From Thermoplasmata archaeon (GTDB lineage Archaea > Thermoplasmatota > Thermoplasmata > Lutacidiplasmatales > UBA184): a stretch of DNA of 64,000 nucleotides. The position numbers and the translations under genes are program-made. Every line of letters starts with the position of its first letter. The first letter of the stretch is position 1. The notes under the pieces were generated by a model. That model was not told where the DNA came from, searched no databases, and worked only from the letters and a program-made list of their open reading frames with translations. The DNA lies in NCBI GenBank assembly GCA_027315165.1, contig DAHUYN010000004.1:97848-161847 (forward strand), in the 5' to 3' direction. Below are positions 7,512 through 14,228 of this stretch, one piece after another.

Positions 7512-9434
7512 ATGAGCGCCGCCGAGAGCACGGTCGAGGTCGAGCTGCCGGACGGCAGCCACCGCGCCGTCTCGAAGGGCACGACGGTCGGGGCGGCGCT
7601 CCGCGGCTGGCGACCCAACGACGCCGACAAGTTCCTCGCCGCCGAGTGGGACGGGGCCCCCGTCGACCTCGAGCGGCCCATCGTCGCGCCGGGACGGCTC
7701 GCGCCCCTCCGGTTCGAGGATCCCGCGGGTCGAGACATCCTCCAGCACTCGGCCGCGCACGTGGTCGCGAAGGCGGTGATGGAGGTCATCCCCGAGGCGA
7801 AGCCGACGGCCGGGCCGCCGACGGAGGAGGGGTTCTACTACGACTTCGACGTCCGCCCGATCACCGAGGAGGACACGAAACGGATCGTAGAGACCGTCGC
7901 GCGGCTCGTCGCCGCGGACGAGCCGTTCCACCGCGAGGAGGTCGACCTCGCGACGGCCGAGCGCCTCTTCGCGTCGAACCCGCACAAGCTCGGCTACCTC
8001 CACGAGGTCCCGCCCGGCGAGCCGATCTCGGTCTATCGCACCGGCGCGTGGACCGACCTCTGCCGGGGGCCGCACGTCCCCTCGACGCGCTGGCTCAAGG
8101 GGCTCCATCTCCTCGGCGTATCGTCGGTCTCCGCGGACGGGACGGCCACCGGGCCCCAGCGCCAGCGCGTTCGCGGCGTCGGGTTCCCCTCGAAGCCCCA
8201 GCTCGAGCAGTTCCTCGCGCTGCGACGCGAGGCGGCGGCCCGGGACCACCGCGTCGTCGGCCAGCGTCTCGAGCTGTTCACGTTCGTCGACGAGGCGCCC
8301 GGGTTCCCGATCTGGCTCCCCAACGGGATGATCGTCGTGCGCGAGCTCGAGGCGTTCGTCCGGGAGCATCTCAACGCCGCGGGCTACTCGGAGATCCGCA
8401 CGCCGCTCCTGTTCGCCCGCTCCGTCTACGAGACGAGCGGCCACTGGGAGCACTACCGGGAGAACATGTTCCTCACCGAGATCGAGGACCGCACCTTCGG
8501 CTGGAAGCCGATGAACTGCCCGGGCTCGATGCTGATCTTCCGGTCGCGCGCTCGAAGCTACCGCGAGCTGCCGCTCCGCCTCGCGGAGTTCGCGCCGCTC
8601 CACCGCTACGAGCCGAGCGGGACGCTCCACGGGATGACCCGGGTGCGCGAGTTCGTCCAGGACGACGCGCACATCTTCGTCTCGGAAGAGCAGATCGAGG
8701 AGGAGATCCGGACGCTGCTCGCCTGGATCGAACAGGCGTTCACGACGTTCCGGCTGAGCTGGTCCTACGAGCTGTCGACACGCCCCGCGAGCTTCTTGGG
8801 GGAGGCGTCCCAGTGGGACCGCGCCGAGGCGACGCTCGAGAAGGTCCTCCAGGAGTCGAAGATCGCCTACAAGGTCTCGAAGGGCGAGGGGGCCTTCTAC
8901 GGCCCGAAGATCGACATCCACGTCCGCGACAGCCTCAACCGCCCCTGGCAGACCGGAACGATCCAGCTCGACTACCAGCTGCCACAACGTTTCGGGCTCG
9001 AGTACCAGGGCTCCGACGGCGCGCTCCACACGCCGGTCGTCGTCCACCGGACGATCCTCGGGACCTGGGAAAGGTTCGTCGGCGTGCTGCTCGAGCACTG
9101 CGCGGGCCGGCTGCCGCCATGGCTTTGCCCGGTCCAGGCCCGCGTCCTGCCGGTCTCCGACCGCCACGACGCGCCCGCCGCGGCGCTCGTGGCCCGGCTC
9201 CGGTCCGCGGGCCTTCGGGCCGAGGCGACCGGCAGCGGTGACACGCTCTCCAAGCGGGTCCGCGACGCCGAGCTCGACCGGATCCCGTGGGTCCTCGTCG
9301 TCGGGGACGCCGAGGCCGCGGCGGGCTCGGTCGCGATCCGGACCCGGGGCCGCAAGGGGCAGGAGAGCCTCCCCGAACCGGAGGCGCTCGCGCGGCTCAC
9401 GGCGCGGGTCCGCGAGCGCTCCTTCGACCCGTAG
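7512..9434 (+). CDS. thrS: Threonyl-tRNA synthetase, bacterial-type architecture
   Basis: A 640-residue class II synthetase charging tRNA-Thr. Domains in order: TGS (about 1-65); the alanyl-like editing domain with HSAAH at residues 79-83 and a DLCRGPH motif; catalytic core; C-terminal anticodon-binding domain (about 545-640). The catalytic zinc ligands are Cys336 (MNCPG), His387 (DDAH) and His512 (VVHR), at the classical positions. Motif 2 is HRYEPSG..GMTRVREF and motif 3 contains GTWERF. TGS plus the N2-type editing domain is the bacterial/eukaryotic layout. Many archaea instead carry a D-aminoacyl-deacylase-like editing domain, so this gene was probably acquired from bacteria, an inference from domain type. 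Monocistronic by position. Confidence 0.96.
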   Translation: MSAAESTVEVELPDGSHRAVSKGTTVGAALRGWRPNDADKFLAAEWDGAPVDLERPIVAPGRLAPLRFEDPAGRDILQHSAAHVVAKAVMEVIPEAKPTAGPPTEEGFYYDFDVRPITEEDTKRIVETVARLVAADEPFHREEVDLATAERLFASNPHKLGYLHEVPPGEPISVYRTGAWTDLCRGPHVPSTRWLKGLHLLGVSSVSADGTATGPQRQRVRGVGFPSKPQLEQFLALRREAAARDHRVVGQRLELFTFVDEAPGFPIWLPNGMIVVRELEAFVREHLNAAGYSEIRTPLLFARSVYETSGHWEHYRENMFLTEIEDRTFGWKPMNCPGSMLIFRSRARSYRELPLRLAEFAPLHRYEPSGTLHGMTRVREFVQDDAHIFVSEEQIEEEIRTLLAWIEQAFTTFRLSWSYELSTRPASFLGEASQWDRAEATLEKVLQESKIAYKVSKGEGAFYGPKIDIHVRDSLNRPWQTGTIQLDYQLPQRFGLEYQGSDGALHTPVVVHRTILGTWERFVGVLLEHCAGRLPPWLCPVQARVLPVSDRHDAPAAALVARLRSAGLRAEATGSGDTLSKRVRDAELDRIPWVLVVGDAEAAAGSVAIRTRGRKGQESLPEPEALARLTARVRERSFDP

Positions 9435-9435
9435 G

Positions 9436-9636
9436 TCAGTGGAGGACCGTCCGTCCCGGTCGCCGGGCCTGGCGTCGGGCCAGGAGGAGCTGCAGTTCGA
9501 CGTCGGAGCTGCCGAGCTGGTGGGCCTCCCTCAGGTGGCCGCGCATCCGGGCCAGCTCGATCGGCTGGCCGCAGCGCGGGCACGCGGCTCGACCGCGCCG
9601 GCTGAGGAGAGCGTCACGGGCCAGGCCCGACTGCAT
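9436..9636 (-). CDS. Small C2H2-type zinc-finger protein
   Basis: A 66-residue basic protein with one finger, CPRCGQPIELARMRGHLREAH, where two Cys and two His are spaced like a classical C2H2 unit, followed by a basic tail (ARRQARRPGRTVLH). This suggests nucleic-acid binding. I chose the ATG at 9636 because a minus-strand TATA box (CTATATG, 9659-9665) lies 26 nt upstream; an ATG at 9648 would add four residues. The stop falls one base after the convergent thrS stop. The family is not recognised beyond the finger. Confidence 0.62.
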   Translation of the reverse strand: MQSGLARDALLSRRGRAACPRCGQPIELARMRGHLREAHQLGSSDVELQLLLARRQARRPGRTVLH

Positions 9637-9658
9637 CCGCGGTTCCATCCGGTCAGAG

Positions 9659-9665
9659 CATATAG
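9659..9665 (-). promoter_or_regulatory. TATA box of the small zinc-finger gene
   Basis: CTATATG on the minus strand, 26 nt from the ATG at 9636. It lies less than 65 bp from the divergent hppA promoter box. Confidence 0.6.
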
Positions 9666-9721
9666 AGCGTGAGGGTCCAGCGGGACCTCGAGGGCGCCCT
9701 CCGCTCGGAGGTCTCGGCAAC

Positions 9722-9729
9722 CCTTAAGT
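9722..9729 (+). promoter_or_regulatory. TATA-like box of hppA
   Basis: CCTTAAGT lies within an A/T-rich patch 40 nt before the hppA ATG. Unlike most genes here this leaves a leader of about 17 nt, containing a GGGGGAACC run before the ATG. Confidence 0.5.
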
Positions 9730-9768
9730 AATCATTCCCATGAGCGGCCCCCAATCCACGGGGGAACC

Positions 9769-11880
9769 ATGAACGTCACGACCGGCCAGCTCGAAGGGAT
9801 CGTCTTCCTGGCAGCGTTGCTGGGCCTCGCCTACGCGGGCCTGCAGACCTACCTCCTCCTTCGCGAGGACGAGGGGACCGAGGAGATGCGGTCGATCGCG
9901 GCCGCGATCCGCGAGGGAGCCGTCGCGTTCCTGCGGCGTGAGTACACCGCGGTCTTCCTGGTCGGGATCGTCCTCGCCGTCCTCATCGCCGTCGCCTTCG
10001 GCGTCACCTCTGACGGGCCGCGCCTCGCCGTCGGCTTCCTCTTCGGCCTCGCCGGCAGCGCCCTCGCCGGCGCCGTCGGCATGGTCGTCTCGGTCCGGGC
10101 GAACGTCCGCACCGCGGCGCACGCGCGCGCGGGCAATCTCGCCGCGACGATGCGCTACGCGTTCCGCGGCGGGAGCGTCACGGGCCTCTCGGTCGCCGGG
10201 CTCGCCCTCCTTGAGCTCGTCGGCTTCTACGCCGCCTTTGGCGGGAACGTCCTCGAGATGGTCGGCCTCCTCTTCGGCGCCTCGCTGATGAGCCTCTTCG
10301 CGAGGGTCGGGGGCGGGATCTACACGAAGGGCGCCGACGTCGGGGCCGACCTCGTCGGCAAGGTCGAGGCCGGCATCCCCGAGGACGACCCGAGGAACCC
10401 CGCGGTCATCGCCGACAACGTCGGCGACAACGTCGGCGACTGCGCGGGCATGGCCGCCGACCTGTTCGAGACCTACGTCGTCACCGCGGTGAGCGCGATG
10501 CTCCTGGCCTACCTCATCACGTCGGTCCGCACGGACTTCCCCAACGCGGTCTTGTACCCGCTCGTCGTCTGCGCGTGGGCGATCGTCGCCACGCTCGTCG
10601 GCGCCGCGTTCGTCCGCATGGGCCCGAACGGCACGATCATGGGCGCGCTCTACCAGGGGCTGATCGCGACGACGATCGTCGGGGCCCTCGGGCTCTGGAT
10701 CCTCGATTCGCTCCTCATGGGCGGGAGCGCCGGGATCTTCCTCGCCACGCTCGTCGGGCTCGTCGTGATGGCGCTCCTCGTCGTCATCACGGACTACTAC
10801 ACCTCCGCCAAGTACGGCCCCGTGGCCCACATCGCGGACTCGGCCCAGGCCGGGGCCGGCCCGGTCGTGATCACGGGGCTCTCCGTCGGCCTCGAGTCGG
10901 CGTGGATGCCCGGCCTCATCATCGTCGCCGGGACCCTCTCGGCGTTCGCGGCCGTCGGCTGGAACGGCTGGGGCGTGGCGCCGAACCCCGAGCTCGGACT
11001 CTACGGTGTCGGTCTCGCCGCCGCCTCGATGCTCTCCGTCACGGGGATGATCATCTCGATCGACGCCTTCGGCCCGATCACCGACAACGCGGGCGGCATC
11101 GCGGAGATGGCCAAGCTCCCGGCCGAGGCGCGGGCGGTCACGGACCCCCTCGACGCCGTCGGCAACACGACGAAGGCGATCACGAAGGGCTACGCGATCG
11201 GCTCGGCCGTCCTCGCGGCCCTGGCGCTGTTCGCGGCCTATACGTTCGCCGCGGCCCAGCAGTGGGCCCCGAACTCGCCGTCGAACTGGACGGACTTCAC
11301 CTCGAAGCTCGTCCTGTCGAGCCCCGTCGTCGTCGCCGGGCTCGTCATCGGCGCGATCCTGCCGTTCTTCTTCACGTCGTTCCTGATGAACGCCGTCGGC
11401 GTCGCCGCGCAGTCGATCGTCTTCGAGGTCCGCCGGCAGTTCAAGGAGATCCCGGGCATCCTCGAGGGGACGGCGAAGCCCGAGTACGGGCGCTGCGTCG
11501 ACATCGTCACGAAGACCGCGCTCCGCCAGCTCGCCGTGCCGGCGCTCATCGGCGTCGTCACGCCGCTCGCGGTCGGCTTCCTCTTGGGGCCGCTCGCGCT
11601 CGCCGGGCTTCTCCTCGGGGTCCTCCTCTCGGGGTTCCCGCTCGCGCTCACGATGACGACCGGCGGCGGCGCCTGGGACAACGCCAAGAAGTTCATCGAG
11701 ATGGGCCACTACGGCGGCAAGCACTCGGACGCGCACCGGGCGGCCGTCGTCGGCGACACGGTCGGCGACGCCACGAAGGACACCGCCGGTCCGGCGATCA
11801 ACCCGCTCATCAAGGTCGTGAACACGATCTCGATCCTGTTCATCGCCCTCATCGTGGCGCACTCGCTCGTCGGGATCTGA
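9769..11880 (+). CDS. hppA: Membrane H+-translocating pyrophosphatase, K+-independent type
   Basis: A 703-residue integral membrane pump with about 16 helices that couples PPi hydrolysis to H+ export. Signature loops are intact: GGGIYTKGADVGADLVGKVE (residues 181-200) and DNVGDNVGDCAGMAADLFE (about 216-234) hold the Asp/Lys that bind Mg-PPi, and a C-terminal DTVGDATKDTAGPAINPL repeats the pattern. The residue that sets potassium dependence is Lys469 in GNTTKA. Family studies link Lys here to K+-independent, H+-pumping enzymes and Ala to K+-dependent ones. It would salvage PPi energy from biosynthesis. Single gene, own promoter. Confidence 0.96.
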   Translation: MNVTTGQLEGIVFLAALLGLAYAGLQTYLLLREDEGTEEMRSIAAAIREGAVAFLRREYTAVFLVGIVLAVLIAVAFGVTSDGPRLAVGFLFGLAGSALAGAVGMVVSVRANVRTAAHARAGNLAATMRYAFRGGSVTGLSVAGLALLELVGFYAAFGGNVLEMVGLLFGASLMSLFARVGGGIYTKGADVGADLVGKVEAGIPEDDPRNPAVIADNVGDNVGDCAGMAADLFETYVVTAVSAMLLAYLITSVRTDFPNAVLYPLVVCAWAIVATLVGAAFVRMGPNGTIMGALYQGLIATTIVGALGLWILDSLLMGGSAGIFLATLVGLVVMALLVVITDYYTSAKYGPVAHIADSAQAGAGPVVITGLSVGLESAWMPGLIIVAGTLSAFAAVGWNGWGVAPNPELGLYGVGLAAASMLSVTGMIISIDAFGPITDNAGGIAEMAKLPAEARAVTDPLDAVGNTTKAITKGYAIGSAVLAALALFAAYTFAAAQQWAPNSPSNWTDFTSKLVLSSPVVVAGLVIGAILPFFFTSFLMNAVGVAAQSIVFEVRRQFKEIPGILEGTAKPEYGRCVDIVTKTALRQLAVPALIGVVTPLAVGFLLGPLALAGLLLGVLLSGFPLALTMTTGGGAWDNAKKFIEMGHYGGKHSDAHRAAVVGDTVGDATKDTAGPAINPLIKVVNTISILFIALIVAHSLVGI

Positions 11881-11914
11881 GGCCCCGAACGCGGGCCGAG
11901 CGCCCGCGCGGCGG

Positions 11915-11924
11915 GTTCATATCC
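11915..11924 (+). promoter_or_regulatory. TATA-like box of the Cys-rich minipeptide gene
   Basis: GTTCATATCC is centred about 25 nt before GTG 11944. The same GTTCATATCC string on the minus strand (about 23187-23196) precedes the TauE/SafE-type gene, supporting its promoter role. Confidence 0.5.
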
Positions 11925-11943
11925 CGGCACGTCCTCGGTCCTC

Positions 11944-12000
11944 GTGGAGGGCGGCGCGATGTGCGACACCTGCGGCTGCAAGTCCAAGAAGAAGCCGTAG
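11944..12000 (+). CDS. Cys-rich minipeptide, putative metal-binding
   Basis: An 18-residue peptide, MEGGAMCDTCGCKSKKKP, with C-x2-C-x-C followed by a Lys-rich tail. Two starts are plausible. GTG 11944 fits the leaderless spacing to the TATA-like box. ATG 11959 would give a 13-residue MCDTCGC... form and is preceded by GGAGG eight bases upstream. The three clustered Cys suggest Zn, Cu or Fe-S related metal handling, or redox chemistry. Small archaeal proteins starting MCxxCGC exist, but I know no assigned function. Support comes from promoter, ribosome site and a composition unlike chance translation; it is too short for confident gene calling. Confidence 0.45.
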   Translation: MEGGAMCDTCGCKSKKKP

Positions 12001-12084
12001 GGCCCTCGTCGGGACCCTACGCCGGGGCCTTCGCGGCCCTAACCCGTTCTCGCCCCCGGGGGCGCGCGGTCGCGGGCCCTCGGC

Positions 12085-12450
12085 CTACGCGTAGTGGCTG
12101 AGGGAGCTCCGCTCCTTGCGGGCGTCGTCGCGCTGCTCGCCCCGTTCCTCGGAGCGCCGCTCCTTCTCGCACTGCTCCTCGGTGACCCAGTCGAAGCGCA
12201 GGTCGTCGGGGTGGTCGTGGGAGATGAAGGCGCCGGCCTCGAAGGCGGAGCTGAGCAGCTCCTCGAAGTTGTCGGCGTCGCTTCCCTCGAGGCGACCGGC
12301 GGTGCGCCAGTACCAGTCCGGGGCCTTGCCGGCCGCCTGGAGGTACTCGGTGATCAGGTCGTAGATCGAGCTGCGCGTGTCCGTGAGCCGGACGTGGAGG
12401 TGCGTCCGCTCCTCCTCGCTCTCGGCGGCCGTAGAGGAAGGCTTCGCCAT
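12085..12450 (-). CDS. Conserved-looking hypothetical acidic protein
   Basis: A 121-residue soluble protein of unknown function. The central part, HVRLTDTRSSIYDLITEYLQ and then APDWYWRTAGRL, followed by FEELLSSAFEAGAFISHDHP, looks like a folded alpha/beta domain. The C-terminal 30 residues are highly charged (EQCEKERRSEERGEQRDDARKE). The start ATG at 12450 is supported by a minus-strand TATA box (GTTATAGG, 12471-12479) centred 25 nt upstream. No membrane segments, Cys pairs or nucleotide-binding motifs are seen. Convergent with the minipeptide gene and divergent from the mre11 operon. Confidence 0.6.
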   Translation of the reverse strand: MAKPSSTAAESEEERTHLHVRLTDTRSSIYDLITEYLQAAGKAPDWYWRTAGRLEGSDADNFEELLSSAFEAGAFISHDHPDDLRFDWVTEEQCEKERRSEERGEQRDDARKERSSLSHYA

Positions 12451-12470
12451 CGGCCGGGCACCGGTGGCCC

Positions 12471-12479
12471 GCCTATAAC
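12471..12479 (-). promoter_or_regulatory. TATA box of the 121-residue hypothetical gene
   Basis: GTTATAGGC on the minus strand, 25 nt from the ATG at 12450, indicating a leaderless transcript. Confidence 0.6.
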
Positions 12480-12557
12480 GGCTCGCCGACGCGAGGCGCC
12501 GGTCCCGGTCGGGACGGCAACCCTTCAAGAGGCGCCGTAGGTTCCTCGACCGACCCC

Positions 12558-12929
12558 GTGTTCGACCCGTCGGCGAGCTCGCCCCCCGACCTGCCGCCCC
12601 CGCCACCGGTCGACCGGGGTGCGGCGAACCCCCGCTACGTCTACCTCCTCACCCGACTTCGGGGCCGCCAGATCACGATGGAAGAGGCGATCGAGCTCTT
12701 CGCGCTGCAGCAGGCGCTCCTTCGCGCCGCGAGCTCGGCGTCGAGGGTCCCGGCTCCGGCGGGTGCGGCCGCTCCGACGCCGGCGCTCTCGGGCCTGCCG
12801 ATGCGCGTCGACGACGATGGGCTCGCCTACGGCCTTCTCCTCCTCGGCGCGGGCGCCGGGGTCCTCGCGGCGGTGCTGAAGCGCTCCCGCGAGGGTCCCG
12901 CGGCGCCGAAGCCGACCTCGCCGCGCTGA
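12558..12929 (+). CDS. Small tail-anchored membrane protein leading the mre11-rad50 operon
   Basis: A 123-residue protein with a proline-rich N-terminus, a short helical domain (NPRYVYLLTRLRGRQITMEEAIELFALQQALL, residues about 24-57), a low-complexity Ala/Pro linker and one C-terminal membrane segment (YGLLLLGAGAGVLAAVLKR). The mre11 ATG follows after 10 bases, so these genes are likely cotranscribed. A promoter-like CCCTTCAAG lies at 12521-12529. The helical part resembles a degenerate HTH or coiled segment, but I cannot name a family. Starts with GTG. Why a membrane protein leads a break-repair operon is unclear. Confidence 0.62.
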   Translation: MFDPSASSPPDLPPPPPVDRGAANPRYVYLLTRLRGRQITMEEAIELFALQQALLRAASSASRVPAPAGAAAPTPALSGLPMRVDDDGLAYGLLLLGAGAGVLAAVLKRSREGPAAPKPTSPR

Positions 12930-12939
12930 CCCGGGTGCG

Positions 12940-14226
12940 ATGGGGAAGCGGTCGTTCACCTTCGCGCACCTCGCCGACGCGCATGTCGGCGCCTGGGCGC
13001 GCGACCCGCCCGTCCGCGCGGCGCTCCGCGCGAGCGTTCTCCGCGCGCTCGAGGTCGTCGACGAGCGGTCGTGCGAGTTCCTTCTCGTCTCGGGCGACCT
13101 GTTCCACACCCCGGTCCCCGAGCCGGCCGAGGTCGCACCCGTCGCCGCCGCGCTACGACGGCTCGTCGACCACGGCCGCCGCGTCTACGTCATCTACGGC
13201 AGCCATGACTACGTCGCCCACCGCACGAGCTGGCTCGACGTCCTCGCCGAGACGGGGATCTTCCTCCGCTCCGCGCCGGAGCCCGTCCGGACCGAGGGGA
13301 GCCGCTGGACCCTGCCGTTCCGGGTCGACCCCGGAACCCAAGCCGCGATCGCCGGGATCTCGGGACGCTCGCACGGCCTGGACCGGGCCTACTTCAAGAG
13401 CGTCGATACCGAGGCGCTCCGCGCGCACGACGGCTTTCGGGTCTTCCAGTTCCACGCCGCCGTCGACGAGTACCTCCCCGAGGGCCTGCGCGAGCACCTC
13501 CACGGCATCTCCCGCGACGACCTGCCGGCCGGGCTGGACTACTACGCGGGCGGGCACATCCACTACACCTATACGGGCGAGGGCCCCGGCGGGGGCCTTC
13601 TCGTCAACCCCGGCGCGGTGTTCGGGACGAGCGTCACCGACGTCGACAACGGGTTCCACGAGAGGACCCAGCAGGGCGTCGTCGTCGTCACCGTCGCCGA
13701 CGGTCGACCGAGTGCCGAGTTCGTGCGGACGGCGCCGCGCGAAGGCGTCGCCGTCTTCGACGTCGACGTCGCGGGAAGGACCGCCGAGGAGGCGAAGGTG
13801 CGCGTCCGCGAGGAGATCGCCCGGCACGCGACCTCCGGGACCCTGCTGTTCCCGAGGGTCCGCGGCACGCTCGCGGACGGCAGCGTCGGCACCCTCGGGC
13901 TCCAGGAGTCCCGGGCCGAGGCGGACCGGGCCGGCGTCGCCGCGGTCCACTGGGACCTCACCGAGGCCTCCGGCGCCCCGCCGGGGGAGCTGCCGGTCCC
14001 CGGCGGCGAGGCGGAGCTCGAACGCCGGGCCCTCGAGGCGCTCGCGGCGTCCGCGGCGGGTCGGTTCCCCGAGCTCTCGGGCGCGTCGGGCGTCAGCCGG
14101 CTTCGCGACCTCCTTCGGGAGCTCGGCACGGCCCGCGGCGAGGGCGAGGCGCGGGCGGACTACGAGGCGGCCCGGCTCGGGACCGCACGGCGCCTGCTCG
14201 GTTACCGGAGCGAGGAGACGCCGTAG
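12940..14226 (+). CDS. mre11: Mre11 DNA double-strand break repair nuclease
   Basis: A 428-residue metallophosphoesterase acting with Rad50 to process DNA ends. Phosphoesterase motifs: D13-A-H15 (motif I), GDLFH with Asp53 (motif II), GSHD at 87-90 (motif III), then the GGHIHYTY and NPGAVF motifs near residues 206 and 223. Motif III usually reads GNHD, and here Ser88 replaces the Asn that contacts the metal and catalytic His; some archaeal relatives share this variant. The capping domain follows (about 250-340), and the C-terminal 80 residues would hold the Rad50-binding helices. Two bases separate its stop from rad50 ATG. The usual herA and nurA partners are not adjacent. Confidence 0.93.
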   Translation: MGKRSFTFAHLADAHVGAWARDPPVRAALRASVLRALEVVDERSCEFLLVSGDLFHTPVPEPAEVAPVAAALRRLVDHGRRVYVIYGSHDYVAHRTSWLDVLAETGIFLRSAPEPVRTEGSRWTLPFRVDPGTQAAIAGISGRSHGLDRAYFKSVDTEALRAHDGFRVFQFHAAVDEYLPEGLREHLHGISRDDLPAGLDYYAGGHIHYTYTGEGPGGGLLVNPGAVFGTSVTDVDNGFHERTQQGVVVVTVADGRPSAEFVRTAPREGVAVFDVDVAGRTAEEAKVRVREEIARHATSGTLLFPRVRGTLADGSVGTLGLQESRAEADRAGVAAVHWDLTEASGAPPGELPVPGGEAELERRALEALAASAAGRFPELSGASGVSRLRDLLRELGTARGEGEARADYEAARLGTARRLLGYRSEETP

Positions 14227-14228
14227 CG

